Source: Pseudomonas viridiflava (lineage in GTDB: Bacteria > Pseudomonadota > Gammaproteobacteria > Pseudomonadales > Pseudomonadaceae). From it: a DNA stretch of 64,000 nt. The notes beneath the pieces were generated by a model. It had not been told where the DNA came from. It saw only the letters and a list, made by a program, of their open reading frames with translations, and did no database searches. This document shows positions 42,268 to 50,822 of this stretch, one piece after another. Where the stretch lies: contig NZ_UWFN01000285.1 of assembly GCF_900602065.1 (NCBI RefSeq), forward strand, positions 558,001-622,000, written 5' to 3'. Position 1 is the first letter of the stretch, and each line of letters begins with the position of its first letter. Both the position numbers and the translations under genes were made by a program.

Positions 42268-43337
42268 GCTCGCCACTGCTGCTGAACCTGCGCAACCTGG
42301 CCTGCGGTTATCAGGATCAACGCGTGGTGCAGGATCTCAATCTGCACCTCAATGCGGGCGATATCGGTTGCTTGCTGGGTTCATCCGGCTGTGGCAAAAC
42401 CACGACCTTGCGGGCCATTGCGGGATTCGAGCCGGTCCACGCCGGAGAAATCACCCTGACAGGCGAAGTCATCTCAAAGCCCGGCTTCACCCTGCCACCG
42501 GAAAAACGCCGGATCGGCATGGTGTTTCAGGACTACGCGCTTTTCCCGCACTTGAGCGTCGCTGAGAACATCGCCTTTGGTATCCGCAAGCATCCACGCC
42601 TCAAGCAGGTCACCGACGAGTTGTTGGAGCTGGTCAATCTGGGAGCCTTGGGCAAACGCCTGCCTCATGAGTTGTCCGGCGGTCAGCAACAACGCGTCGC
42701 GCTGGCACGAGCCCTTGCACCCGAACCGCAGCTGTTGCTGCTCGACGAACCGTTTTCAAACCTGGATGGCGAACTGCGTCGGCGCCTCAGCCATGAAGTG
42801 CGCGACATACTCAAGGCACGAGGCACGAGCGCAATCCTGGTCACTCACGATCAGGAGGAAGCCTTTGCGGTCAGTGACCATGTGGGCGTGTTCAAAGAAG
42901 GCCGCCTCGAACAGTGGGACACGCCCTACAACCTCTATCACGAACCGTTGACGCCCTACGTCGCCAGCTTTATCGGTCAGGGGTATTTCATTCGTGGTGT
43001 CATGATTGACCCACAATCAGTGCAGACTGAATTGGGTGTACTGTTGGGCAATCGTGCCTATCCCGGCATCAAAGGCAGCGCGGTGGACGTGTTGTTGCGC
43101 CCGGATGACATCGTCTTTGACCCGAACAGCGAACTCAAAGCCCGCGTCACCAGCAAAACCTTCCAGGGCGCAGCAACGCTGTATCGCCTGCAATTGCCTA
43201 CTGGCAGCCAGTTGGAAGCAATCTTCCCCAGCCATGCGGATTATCAGCCAGGCGAACAGGTGAGCATCCGTGTGGCCGCCGAGCATCTGGTACTTTTCCC
43301 GACCTCCGGCAGCGTTGCGGTGCAGCAGGCGATGTAG
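42264..43337 (+). CDS. ABC transporter ATP-binding protein (PotA/FbpC type)
   Basis: A 357-residue ATPase. Walker A GSSGCGKTT (about 38-46), signature LSGGQQQRVALARAL, Walker B LLLDEPFSNLD and H-loop VTHDQEEAF, followed by a TOBE domain (about 245-350). The layout is that of importers for iron, polyamine or similar. No permease or binding protein is adjacent; it is coupled to argF instead (four-base overlap), an arrangement also known from P. aeruginosa. The substrate is unknown. Confidence 0.87.
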   Translation: MSSPLLLNLRNLACGYQDQRVVQDLNLHLNAGDIGCLLGSSGCGKTTTLRAIAGFEPVHAGEITLTGEVISKPGFTLPPEKRRIGMVFQDYALFPHLSVAENIAFGIRKHPRLKQVTDELLELVNLGALGKRLPHELSGGQQQRVALARALAPEPQLLLLDEPFSNLDGELRRRLSHEVRDILKARGTSAILVTHDQEEAFAVSDHVGVFKEGRLEQWDTPYNLYHEPLTPYVASFIGQGYFIRGVMIDPQSVQTELGVLLGNRAYPGIKGSAVDVLLRPDDIVFDPNSELKARVTSKTFQGAATLYRLQLPTGSQLEAIFPSHADYQPGEQVSIRVAAEHLVLFPTSGSVAVQQAM

Positions 43338-43352
43338 CTGGAAGAGAGAGAC

Positions 43353-43446
43353 GACGTGGGACCGGCTTCAGCCGGGAAGGCGGTATTTCTGGCGACCCAT
43401 TGTTAGAGACTGTACTGACCTCTTCCCGGCTAGCCGGTCCCACGTC
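43353..43446. repeat. REP pair, variant of family A
   Basis: Arms CGTGGGACCGGCTTCAGCCG and, inverted, CTTCCCGGCTAGCCGGTCCC. The palindrome core is CCGGCTxxAGCCGG in place of CCGGATTTATCCGG, again with paired changes. It lies between convergent genes. Confidence 0.85.
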
Positions 43447-43486
43447 GAAAGTTGGAGCCCAACCCACTCCAGCTATCGGCTGTGAC

Positions 43487-44275
43487 TCAGCCCAATCCCA
43501 CCATCAATTTCCCGTTCGCCACCAGTGTCGCATGGCCGCCGATTTTCACCCGGTCCCCTTCCAGACGACAGAACAACGCCCCACCGCGCTCCGAACATTG
43601 GTAGGCATCAAGTACGTCCTTGCCCAGTCGCCCGGCCCAGTACGGAATCAATACACAGTGGGTCGAGCCGGTGACCGGATCTTCAGGAATGCCAATTGCC
43701 GGAGCGAAATAGCGCGAGACGAAGTCAGCATGTTCGCCCTTGGCGGTCACGATGACACCAGGCCAGGGCAACCGTGCCAGCGCCGCCATGTCTGGCGTGC
43801 ATTCACGCACCGCCTGTTCGGACTCAAGCACCACCATCAACTCCGCCGAGCCCAGCGCATCAACAATACTGGTGCCCAAGGCACGCTCAAGCTCAACGGT
43901 CACGCCGACCTCGTGAGGGATCATCGCAGGGAAATCCAGCAGCAATAGCCGCTCCTCACGCGTGACGCTCAGAGCACCCGACTTGCTGAAAAAGTCGAGC
44001 TGCTCCGAAGGCTCATTGAAAACAGTAAACAGCACATGGGCGGCGGCCAGCGTTGCATGCCCGCACAACGGGACCTCAGTCTTGGGCGTAAACCAGCGAA
44101 TGTGCCAACCGTGCGCTTCCCGTACCACGAAGGCCGTTTCCGCCAGATTGTGCTCAGCCGCTATACGTTGCATAAGCTCGTCGGCCAGCCACGTATCAAG
44201 GCGATAAACCATCGCCGGATTACCGCTGAACGGACGATCACTGAAAGCGTCGACCTGATGGAATTCGAGATACAT
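43487..44275 (-). CDS. PhzF-family isomerase/epimerase-like protein
   Basis: A 262-residue protein with the diaminopimelate-epimerase-like PhzF fold. The catalytic Glu 46 is in HNLAETAF. Other landmarks are TPKTEVPLCGHATLAAAHVL and FAPAIGIPEDPVTGSTHC. PhzF itself isomerises DHHA for phenazines, but no phz gene is present, so the substrate is unknown. I use ATG 44275 (MYLEFHQVDAF), the family N-terminus; the 37-codon extension upstream has no support. Confidence 0.87.
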   Translation of the reverse strand: MYLEFHQVDAFSDRPFSGNPAMVYRLDTWLADELMQRIAAEHNLAETAFVVREAHGWHIRWFTPKTEVPLCGHATLAAAHVLFTVFNEPSEQLDFFSKSGALSVTREERLLLLDFPAMIPHEVGVTVELERALGTSIVDALGSAELMVVLESEQAVRECTPDMAALARLPWPGVIVTAKGEHADFVSRYFAPAIGIPEDPVTGSTHCVLIPYWAGRLGKDVLDAYQCSERGGALFCRLEGDRVKIGGHATLVANGKLMVGLG

Positions 44276-44351
44276 AAGTGATGCTCCAGTGCGATGGAAA
44301 AGCTCTGTCACTCCGATCAAACAAATGCAAACCGATAAATTGAAATGCATT

Positions 44352-44427
44352 CCTGTAGGAGCTGCCGCAGGCTGCGAAGCATTCATCCTGTCATACCGCT
44401 ATCGCAGCCTTCGGCAGCTCCTACAGA
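44352..44427. repeat. REP pair, family C
   Basis: Inverted arms CTGTAGGAGCTGCCGCAGGC and GCAGCCTTCGGCAGCTCCTA plus CAG, in the spacer between phzF-like and ybaK genes. Confidence 0.88.
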
Positions 44428-44447
44428 TCCTGTGCAGCTACAAACCT

Positions 44448-44918
44448 TCAGCCTCGCCCCACCGGCGCAAACATCGCCCCGGTATGTTCTGCAAGTACCG
44501 CAGGTGCCAACTCCACCTCAAGCCCGCGACGCCCGGCGCTGACGTAAATCGTCGCGAACTGCTCGGCGCTTTGATCAATGAACGTACGCAAACGCTTCTT
44601 CTGCCCTAGCGGACTGATACCGCCCAACAGATAACCCGTCGACCGCTGAGCCGCAGCCGGGTCAGCCATTTCGGCTTTCTTCGCCTTTGCAGCCGTTGCC
44701 AGAGCCTTGAGGTCCAGCGTGCCAACGACCGGTACCACTGCAACCAGCAGTTCGCCCTTTTCGGTACTTGCCAGCAACGTCTTGAACACTTGAGCGGGTT
44801 CCAGCCCCAGCTTTTCCGCAGCCTCCAGCCCATAGGAAGCGGCTTTGGGGTCATGTTCGTAACTGTGTACTCGATGTTCAGCGCGATGTTTTTTCAACAG
44901 ATCCAATGCAGGTGTCAT
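44448..44918 (-). CDS. ybaK: Cys-tRNA(Pro)/Cys-tRNA(Cys) deacylase YbaK
   Basis: A 156-residue trans-editing protein that clears Cys-tRNA(Pro). It has the conserved Lys in the substrate pocket (AQVFKTLLAS), a GTLDLKALATAAKAKKAEMA segment and GYLLGGISPLGQKK. ATG 44918 follows GGAGCGC. Confidence 0.93.
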   Translation of the reverse strand: MTPALDLLKKHRAEHRVHSYEHDPKAASYGLEAAEKLGLEPAQVFKTLLASTEKGELLVAVVPVVGTLDLKALATAAKAKKAEMADPAAAQRSTGYLLGGISPLGQKKRLRTFIDQSAEQFATIYVSAGRRGLEVELAPAVLAEHTGAMFAPVGRG

Positions 44919-45109
44919 GCAGCGCTCCAAAAGGCCATGGCGACCGGTTCAAGCGAATTATTCTAGGCCATTAACCGGCTACATACCCCCGGAAATAAAG
45001 GGCAGAGGAAGAAATTTCCAGCCAGCACCAAACGCCTTTCCCTAACTCCGATCAATGCGGCCACCGCCCCTCACCCGCAAAATCCCTTCGGGTTCGGTTA
45101 GACCCACCA

Positions 45110-45168
45110 GAACATTCGTTCCTGTCTATTTTTTTTCGTTTGCGAAGATTCACTGGAACTTTAGTTCC
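45110..45168. promoter_or_regulatory. Candidate GlpR operator cluster upstream of glpF
   Basis: Three inverted repeats lie close together: GAACATTCGTTC (45110-45121), TTCGTTTGCGAA (45135-45146) and GGAACTTTAGTTCC (45155-45168). They resemble the GlpR half-site TGTTCG/CGAACA, and glpR lies in the same gene set. The rest of the roughly 360-bp spacer (44919-45277) shows no gene. Confidence 0.5.
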
Positions 45169-45277
45169 ATTTAGGGTCGAATTCAGAGGTCGAGGATGGG
45201 GTTTCCTCGAGCTCTTAAAAAGCCGCGCACTGGTGAATTTCACACAGGGCCGCACAAGAACAAAAAATGAGGTTTTC

Positions 45278-46144
45278 ATGACTAACGCACTGCAAGAACC
45301 AACGCTGAAAGGTCAATGTGTGGCCGAGTTCCTGGGCACTGCCTTGATGATTTTCTTCGGTACTGGGTGTGTCGCAGCGCTCAAGGTCGCGGGTGCCACA
45401 TTCGGCTTATGGGAAATCAGCATCATTTGGGGCCTGGCAGTTGCCATGGCAATCTACTTGAGCGCAGGTGTATCAGGGGCCCATCTCAATCCGGCAGTCA
45501 GCATCGCGCTGAGTCTTTTCGCCGGTTTCGAAAAGCGCAAATTACCGTTCTACATCGCCGCGCAAATGGCTGGAGCTTTTTGCGGCGCCGGCCTTGTTTA
45601 CTTGCTGTATATCAGCCTGTTCTTCGAATTCGAACAAACACACCAGATGATTCGCGGTTCGGCTGCCAGCCTTGAACTGGCGTCTGCGTTCTCCACGTAT
45701 CCCAACCCTGCCATTTCGGTAGGTCAAGCGGCGCTCGTAGAGTGTGTGATCACTGCCATTCTGATGTGCGTCATCATGTCCCTGACGGATGACAACAATG
45801 GCCTGCCACGCGGCGCCCTCGCACCACTGCTGATCGGTTTGCTGGTGGCGCTGATCGGTGCATCGACTGCCCCGCTGACCGGCTTCGCAATGAATCCTGC
45901 ACGTGATTTCGGACCTAAACTGATGACATTCCTGGCGGGCTGGGATGAGATCGCGTTTACCGGTGGACGTGACATACCGTACTTTCTGATTCCGATTTTC
46001 GCGCCGATCCTTGGTGCGTGCCTCGGCGCCGCTGGCTATCGTGCGCTCATTGCACGTCACCTGCCGCGCGCCGTTCCTGCTGTAGAGACTGCTGCTGTAA
46101 AAGACGCTGACGCTGTTCCAGGCAAAGCCCAGATTTCATCGTGA
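45278..46144 (+). CDS. glpF: Glycerol uptake facilitator (aquaglyceroporin)
   Basis: A 288-residue MIP-family channel with six transmembrane helices and two NPA half-helix motifs (GAHLNPAVS and GFAMNPARD). ATG 45278 follows TGAGG; the longer frame reaches into the promoter. glpK starts 48 bp downstream. Confidence 0.95.
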   Translation: MTNALQEPTLKGQCVAEFLGTALMIFFGTGCVAALKVAGATFGLWEISIIWGLAVAMAIYLSAGVSGAHLNPAVSIALSLFAGFEKRKLPFYIAAQMAGAFCGAGLVYLLYISLFFEFEQTHQMIRGSAASLELASAFSTYPNPAISVGQAALVECVITAILMCVIMSLTDDNNGLPRGALAPLLIGLLVALIGASTAPLTGFAMNPARDFGPKLMTFLAGWDEIAFTGGRDIPYFLIPIFAPILGACLGAAGYRALIARHLPRAVPAVETAAVKDADAVPGKAQISS

Positions 46145-46192
46145 ACCGCTCGCCTGTTTTTCACTTCACCCATTTAGCACAAGGCAATCGAC

Positions 46193-47698
46193 ATGACTGA
46201 CTCCCAGAACAAGAACTACATCATTGCCCTCGATCAGGGCACGACCAGCTCTCGTGCAATCATCTTTGACCGCGACGCCAATGTGGTCAGCACAGCGCAA
46301 AGCGAATTCGTTCAGCACTACCCGCAAGCAGGCTGGGTTGAACACGATCCAATGGAGATCTTCGCCACTCAAACCGCGTGCATGACCAAAGCACTGGCTC
46401 AGGCTGATCTGCACCACAACCAGATTGCTGCCATCGGGATCACCAACCAGCGTGAAACCACGGTTATCTGGGAAAAGGAAACCGGCCGGCCTATCTACAA
46501 CGCCATAGTCTGGCAGTGCCGCCGCAGTACCGAAATTTGCCAGCAACTCAAGCGCGACGGCATGGAAGAGTACATCAAGGACACTACCGGCCTGGTCATC
46601 GACCCGTACTTCTCGGGCACCAAGGTCAAGTGGATCCTCGACCACGTCGAAGGCAGCCGCGAACGTGCGCGCAAAGGCGAGCTTATGTTCGGCACCATCG
46701 ATAGCTGGCTTATCTGGAAATTCACCGGCGGTAAGGTTCACGTCACCGACTACACCAACGCATCGCGCACCATGCTGTTCAACATCCACACCCTGGAATG
46801 GGACCAGCGCATGCTCGACGTGCTGGATATTCCACGCGAGATGCTGCCGGAAGTGAAAAGCTCGTCCGAGGTCTACGGTCAGAGCAAAAGCGGCATTCCG
46901 ATTGCGGGTATCGCAGGCGACCAACAGGCCGCGCTGTTCGGCCAGATGTGCGTTGAACCAGGCCAGGCCAAGAACACCTACGGCACCGGTTGCTTCCTGC
47001 TGATGAACACCGGCAAGAAAGCCGTTAAATCCGCCCACGGCATGCTGACCACCATCGGTTGCGGTCCGCGTGGCGAAGTGGCCTACGCCCTGGAAGGCGC
47101 TGTTTTCAACGGCGGCTCGACAGTGCAATGGTTGCGCGACGAACTGAAAATCATCACCGATGCCGTCGATACCGAATACTTCGCAGGCAAGGTCAAGGAC
47201 AGTAACGGCGTTTATCTGGTCCCGGCGTTTACCGGTCTGGGCGCTCCGTACTGGGACCCGTATGCCCGCGGCGCGCTGTTCGGCCTGACCCGCGGCGTGA
47301 AGGTCGATCACATCATTCGTGCGGCGCTGGAATCCATCGCCTATCAGACCCGCGACGTGCTCGACGCCATGCAGCAGGATTCCGGCGAACGCCTGAAGTC
47401 TCTGCGCGTTGACGGCGGCGCAGTCGCCAACAACTTCCTCATGCAGTTCCAGGCCGACATCCTTGGCACTACGGTTGAACGCCCGAAAATGCGCGAAACC
47501 ACTGCACTGGGCGCCGCCTACCTGGCTGGCCTGGCCATTGGTTTCTGGAGCAGCCTGGACGAGCTGAAGAACAAGGCCGTTATCGAGCGCGAGTTCGAGC
47601 CGCAATGCGCCGAAGAAGAGAAGGAAAAGCTCTACGCCGGCTGGCAGAAGGCAGTTGCGCGCACCCGCGACTGGGAACCGCACGACAACAACGAGTAA
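46193..47698 (+). CDS. glpK: Glycerol kinase
   Basis: A 501-residue FGGY-family kinase making glycerol-3-phosphate. It has the N-terminal phosphate loop ALDQGTTSSRAI and the family signatures GDQQAALFGQ, YGTGCFLLMNTG and GLGAPYWDPYARG. Cotranscribed with glpF. Confidence 0.97.
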   Translation: MTDSQNKNYIIALDQGTTSSRAIIFDRDANVVSTAQSEFVQHYPQAGWVEHDPMEIFATQTACMTKALAQADLHHNQIAAIGITNQRETTVIWEKETGRPIYNAIVWQCRRSTEICQQLKRDGMEEYIKDTTGLVIDPYFSGTKVKWILDHVEGSRERARKGELMFGTIDSWLIWKFTGGKVHVTDYTNASRTMLFNIHTLEWDQRMLDVLDIPREMLPEVKSSSEVYGQSKSGIPIAGIAGDQQAALFGQMCVEPGQAKNTYGTGCFLLMNTGKKAVKSAHGMLTTIGCGPRGEVAYALEGAVFNGGSTVQWLRDELKIITDAVDTEYFAGKVKDSNGVYLVPAFTGLGAPYWDPYARGALFGLTRGVKVDHIIRAALESIAYQTRDVLDAMQQDSGERLKSLRVDGGAVANNFLMQFQADILGTTVERPKMRETTALGAAYLAGLAIGFWSSLDELKNKAVIEREFEPQCAEEEKEKLYAGWQKAVARTRDWEPHDNNE

Positions 47699-47813
47699 CC
47701 GTCACGCTTGCGACGGGGCGCAGGATCCTTGGGATTGAGTTTCCGGCTGACAGGCAGTACACGCCTGCGGCATCATGGACGCCATTTGGCAGCCTGAAGG
47801 ACACTCAACAAAA

Positions 47814-48569
47814 ATGAACCTGCCTCCCCGTCAACAGCAGATCCTCGAACTGGTCCGTGAACGCGGCTATGTCAGCATCGAGGAAATGGCCACGCTGTTC
47901 GTCGTAACCCCTCAGACTATCCGCCGCGACATCAATCAGCTTGCGGAATCGAACCTGTTGCGCCGCTACCACGGTGGCGCAGCATATGACTCAAGCATCG
48001 AAAACACCGCCTACGCCATGCGTGCGGATCAGATGCGCGATGAAAAACAGCGTATTGGCGAAGCCATTGCTGCACAAATCCCAGATCACGCCTCGATATT
48101 CATCAACATCGGTACAACCACCGAATCGATCGCGCGCGCCCTGCTCAACCACAATAACCTGAAGATCATCACCAACAACCTGCATGTCGCCTCGATGCTC
48201 AGCGCCAAAGAGGACTTCGACGTCCTGCTGGCGGGTGGCAACGTGCGTCGTGACGGCGGGGTGATGGGTCAGGCCAGCGTTGATTTCATCAACCAGTTCA
48301 AAGTCGACTTCGCGCTGGTGGGCATCAGCGGAATTGATGAGGACGGCAGCCTGCTGGATTTCGATTATCAGGAGGTGCGGGTCTCTCAGGCGATCATCGC
48401 CAACGCCCGCCAGGTCATTCTGGCCGCCGACTCCAGCAAGTTCGGCCGCAACGCCATGGTTCGCCTCGGCCCGATCACCCTGATCGACTGCCTGGTGACC
48501 GACCAGGCCCCGGCTCCAGCATTGGTGCAGTTGCTGGCGCAAAACAAGATTCGGCTGGAAGTGGTTTAG
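47814..48569 (+). CDS. glpR: Glycerol-3-phosphate regulon repressor (DeoR family)
   Basis: A 251-residue DeoR-family repressor. The N-terminal HTH is VSIEEMATLFVVTPQTIRRD. The C-terminal sugar-phosphate-binding domain contains FINIGTTTESIARAL and AGGNVRRDGGVMGQ. It should repress glpF/K and glpD and be released by glycerol-3-phosphate. ATG 47814 is chosen; the upstream extension from 47775 lacks a ribosome site. Confidence 0.93.
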   Translation: MNLPPRQQQILELVRERGYVSIEEMATLFVVTPQTIRRDINQLAESNLLRRYHGGAAYDSSIENTAYAMRADQMRDEKQRIGEAIAAQIPDHASIFINIGTTTESIARALLNHNNLKIITNNLHVASMLSAKEDFDVLLAGGNVRRDGGVMGQASVDFINQFKVDFALVGISGIDEDGSLLDFDYQEVRVSQAIIANARQVILAADSSKFGRNAMVRLGPITLIDCLVTDQAPAPALVQLLAQNKIRLEVV

Positions 48570-48600
48570 TTATCTAGCCGCTGGCGATCGAAACACAAAT

Positions 48601-48695
48601 CCGTGGGAGCGAATTCATTCGCGAAGAGGCCCATCCATCCGATAGACATGTGTCGGCAGGAATGCAGCATTCGCGAATGAATTCGCTCCCACGGG
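48601..48695. repeat. REP pair, family B
   Basis: Inverted arms CCGTGGGAGCGAATTCATTC and GCGAATGAATTCGCTCCCAC, about 45 bp apart, between glpR and glpD. Confidence 0.9.
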
Positions 48696-48807
48696 ACTTA
48701 CGCCCATCTTCCATGTTCACTTTTGTTCCTTTCTCCCTTCCCGATCAGTATTTTCAATGACTATCGACTGGAAGCCCCTGCGTTATTGAGCTATGATTTT
48801 CGGAAAT

Positions 48808-48838
48808 GAACATTAATGTTCGAATTCGTTATCCGAAC
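48808..48838. promoter_or_regulatory. Candidate GlpR operator upstream of glpD
   Basis: GAACATTAATGTTC (48808-48821) is a perfect 14-bp palindrome. It runs straight into TTCGAATTCGTTATCCGAAC, giving a second TTCG...CGAA arrangement. It lies 22-52 bp before ATG 48860 and shares half-sites with the glpF upstream cluster. Confidence 0.55.
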
Positions 48839-48859
48839 AATAAACTCAGGAGGCCACCG

Positions 48860-50398
48860 ATGCCCCATTCCAACCTGTCTACACCGCCACTTTCCGAGGT
48901 CTACGACATCGCCGTTATCGGTGGTGGGATCAATGGTGTCGGGATCGCAGCGGATGCCTCCGGTCGCGGCCTGTCGGTTTTCCTGTGTGAAAAAGACGAC
49001 CTCGCCAGCCACACGTCTTCTGCCAGCAGCAAACTGATCCACGGTGGCCTGCGCTATCTGGAGCATTACGAATTCCGCCTGGTGCGTGAAGCGTTGGCCG
49101 AACGCGAAGTGTTGCTGGCCAAAGCGCCGCACATCGTCAAACCAATGCGCTTTGTGCTCCCACACCGTCCACACTTGCGCCCAGCGTGGATGATCCGCGC
49201 CGGTCTGTTTCTTTATGACCACCTGGGCAAGCGCGAGAAGCTGCCGGGTTCGCGCAATCTGCGTTTCGGTAGCGAAAGCCCGCTGAAATCGAACATCACC
49301 CGTGGGTTCGAATACTCAGATTGCTGGGTCGATGACGCCCGCCTCGTCGTGCTCAATGCCATGGCCGCCCGCGAACATGGCGCCCACATTCATACCCAGA
49401 CGCGCTGCCTGAATGCTCGTCGCAGCAACGGTTTGTGGCACCTGCACATGGAGCGCGCCGACGGCACGCTGTTCTCGATCCGTGCCAAGGCACTGGTCAA
49501 CGCTGCTGGCCCATGGGTTGCCAAGTTCATTCGTGACGACCTGAAGCTGGATTCGCCGTATGGCATCCGCCTGATTCAGGGCAGCCACTTGATCGTGCCG
49601 AAACTGTATGAGGGCGAAAACGCGTTCATCCTGCAAAACGAAGACCAGCGCATCGTGTTCGCGATTCCTTACCTGGAACGCTTCACCATCATCGGCACCA
49701 CCGACCGTGAGTATCAAGGCGATCCGAACAAGGTCGAAATCACGGATGGCGAAATGGACTACATGCTCAAAGTGGCCAATGACCACTTCAAGAAGCAGTT
49801 GAGCCGTGACGATGTACTCAATACCTATTCCGGCGTACGCCCGTTGTGCAACGACGAATCGGATAACCCTTCAGCCATCACGCGCGACTACACGCTATCG
49901 CTGTCCGGTGGTGCTAATGAGGCGCCTATTCTGTCGGTATTCGGCGGCAAGCTGACCACCTATCGCAAGCTGGCAGAGTCAGCAATGGCGCAACTCGCGC
50001 CGTTCTTCAAACAGATGAAACCGAGCTGGACCGCCACCGCTACCCTGCCAGGCGGCGAAGACATGAACACCCCGGCCGAGTTGGCCAGTGCGTTGAGCAG
50101 CCGTTTTGTCTGGCTGCCAAGCGACATCGCACAACGCTGGGCACGCACGTACGGCAGCCGCAGCTGGCGCCTGCTGGAAGGCGTACAGAGCGTCGCCGAT
50201 CTGGGTGACCATTTGGGCGCTGGCCTGTACACCCGTGAAGTCGATTACCTGTGCAGCACTGAATGGGCGACCGCCGCCGATGACATTTTGTGGCGCCGCA
50301 GCAAACTCGGCCTGTTCATGACCGCAGAAGAACGCGAAGGCGTTCAGCAGTATCTGAACACCGTGGCACGCAATAAAGGTGCTTTCGCAGCGGCTTGA
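48860..50398 (+). CDS. glpD: Aerobic glycerol-3-phosphate dehydrogenase
   Basis: A 512-residue membrane-associated flavoenzyme passing electrons to quinone. The FAD-binding dinucleotide fold is AVIGGGINGVGIAADASGRG (about 17-36). Other landmarks are SSASSKLIHGGLRYLE and VSGVRPL-type TYSGVRPLCNDE. ATG 48860 has CAGGAGG upstream; the longer frame includes the operator and is rejected. Confidence 0.96.
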   Translation: MPHSNLSTPPLSEVYDIAVIGGGINGVGIAADASGRGLSVFLCEKDDLASHTSSASSKLIHGGLRYLEHYEFRLVREALAEREVLLAKAPHIVKPMRFVLPHRPHLRPAWMIRAGLFLYDHLGKREKLPGSRNLRFGSESPLKSNITRGFEYSDCWVDDARLVVLNAMAAREHGAHIHTQTRCLNARRSNGLWHLHMERADGTLFSIRAKALVNAAGPWVAKFIRDDLKLDSPYGIRLIQGSHLIVPKLYEGENAFILQNEDQRIVFAIPYLERFTIIGTTDREYQGDPNKVEITDGEMDYMLKVANDHFKKQLSRDDVLNTYSGVRPLCNDESDNPSAITRDYTLSLSGGANEAPILSVFGGKLTTYRKLAESAMAQLAPFFKQMKPSWTATATLPGGEDMNTPAELASALSSRFVWLPSDIAQRWARTYGSRSWRLLEGVQSVADLGDHLGAGLYTREVDYLCSTEWATAADDILWRRSKLGLFMTAEEREGVQQYLNTVARNKGAFAAA

Positions 50399-50437
50399 TA
50401 CATCCGATCCGTTCCAATGATCGGACAGCGCATTGGA

Positions 50438-50533
50438 CCCGTGGGAGCGAATTCATTCGCAAAAAGGCCGGTACAGACGATAGATATTTATCGTCTTGCA
50501 AGGACCCTTCACGAGTGAATTCGCACCCACGGG
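50438..50533. repeat. REP pair, family B, with decayed right arm
   Basis: The left arm is intact (CCCGTGGGAGCGAATTCATT). The right arm (CACGAGTGAATTCGCACCCA plus CGGG) has lost complementarity at several positions, suggesting an older copy. Confidence 0.8.
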
Positions 50534-50560
50534 TTTTGCATTTCTACCGTCAGTGCGCCA

Positions 50561-50605
50561 TTCGGATTTCCGAACAACCCTCCTCGATTAGTTCGGCATC
50601 CCGGA
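50561..50605. promoter_or_regulatory. AauR-type activator sites upstream of aatJ
   Basis: TTCGG-ATTT-CCGAA (50561-50574) is a perfect match to the TTCGG-N4-CCGAA site reported for AauR in P. putida. A second near-match, TTCGG-CATC-CCGGA (50592-50605), lies 31 bp downstream, about three helical turns. Both sit 80-130 bp upstream of the sigma-54 promoter, a normal enhancer distance. Confidence 0.8.
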
Positions 50606-50682
50606 CGCCCCTCGTTCCGTCTTGATGCCTACCACCAGCTTATATCCATAAAAATCAGCAAGTTAGCCACTTGCCACCAGCT

Positions 50683-50697
50683 TGGCACGCCTCATGC
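50683..50697 (+). promoter_or_regulatory. Sigma-54 (-24/-12) promoter of aatJ
   Basis: TGGCACG-CCTCA-TGC fits the RpoN consensus TGGCACG-N4-TTGC, with exact GG-N10-GC spacing (GG 50684-50685, GC 50696-50697). It lies about 125 bp before ATG 50823 and below AauR-type sites. Confidence 0.85.
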
Positions 50698-50822
50698 TCT
50701 ACACTTACCAGTCGATTGCTTCGACCGTAGCCCGTCTCTTGTCGGCTGCTGTTGAAGCATGGGCCGAAGAGCGGGCCGCCAGGTAGCAGGCCCCATAAAA
50801 AAAACAATCCGAGGTATACCCG

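Noticed and set aside
45052..45279. 75-codon minus-strand frame in the ybaK-glpF spacer
   Set aside because: Covers the glpF promoter and operators; no ribosome site or known domain.
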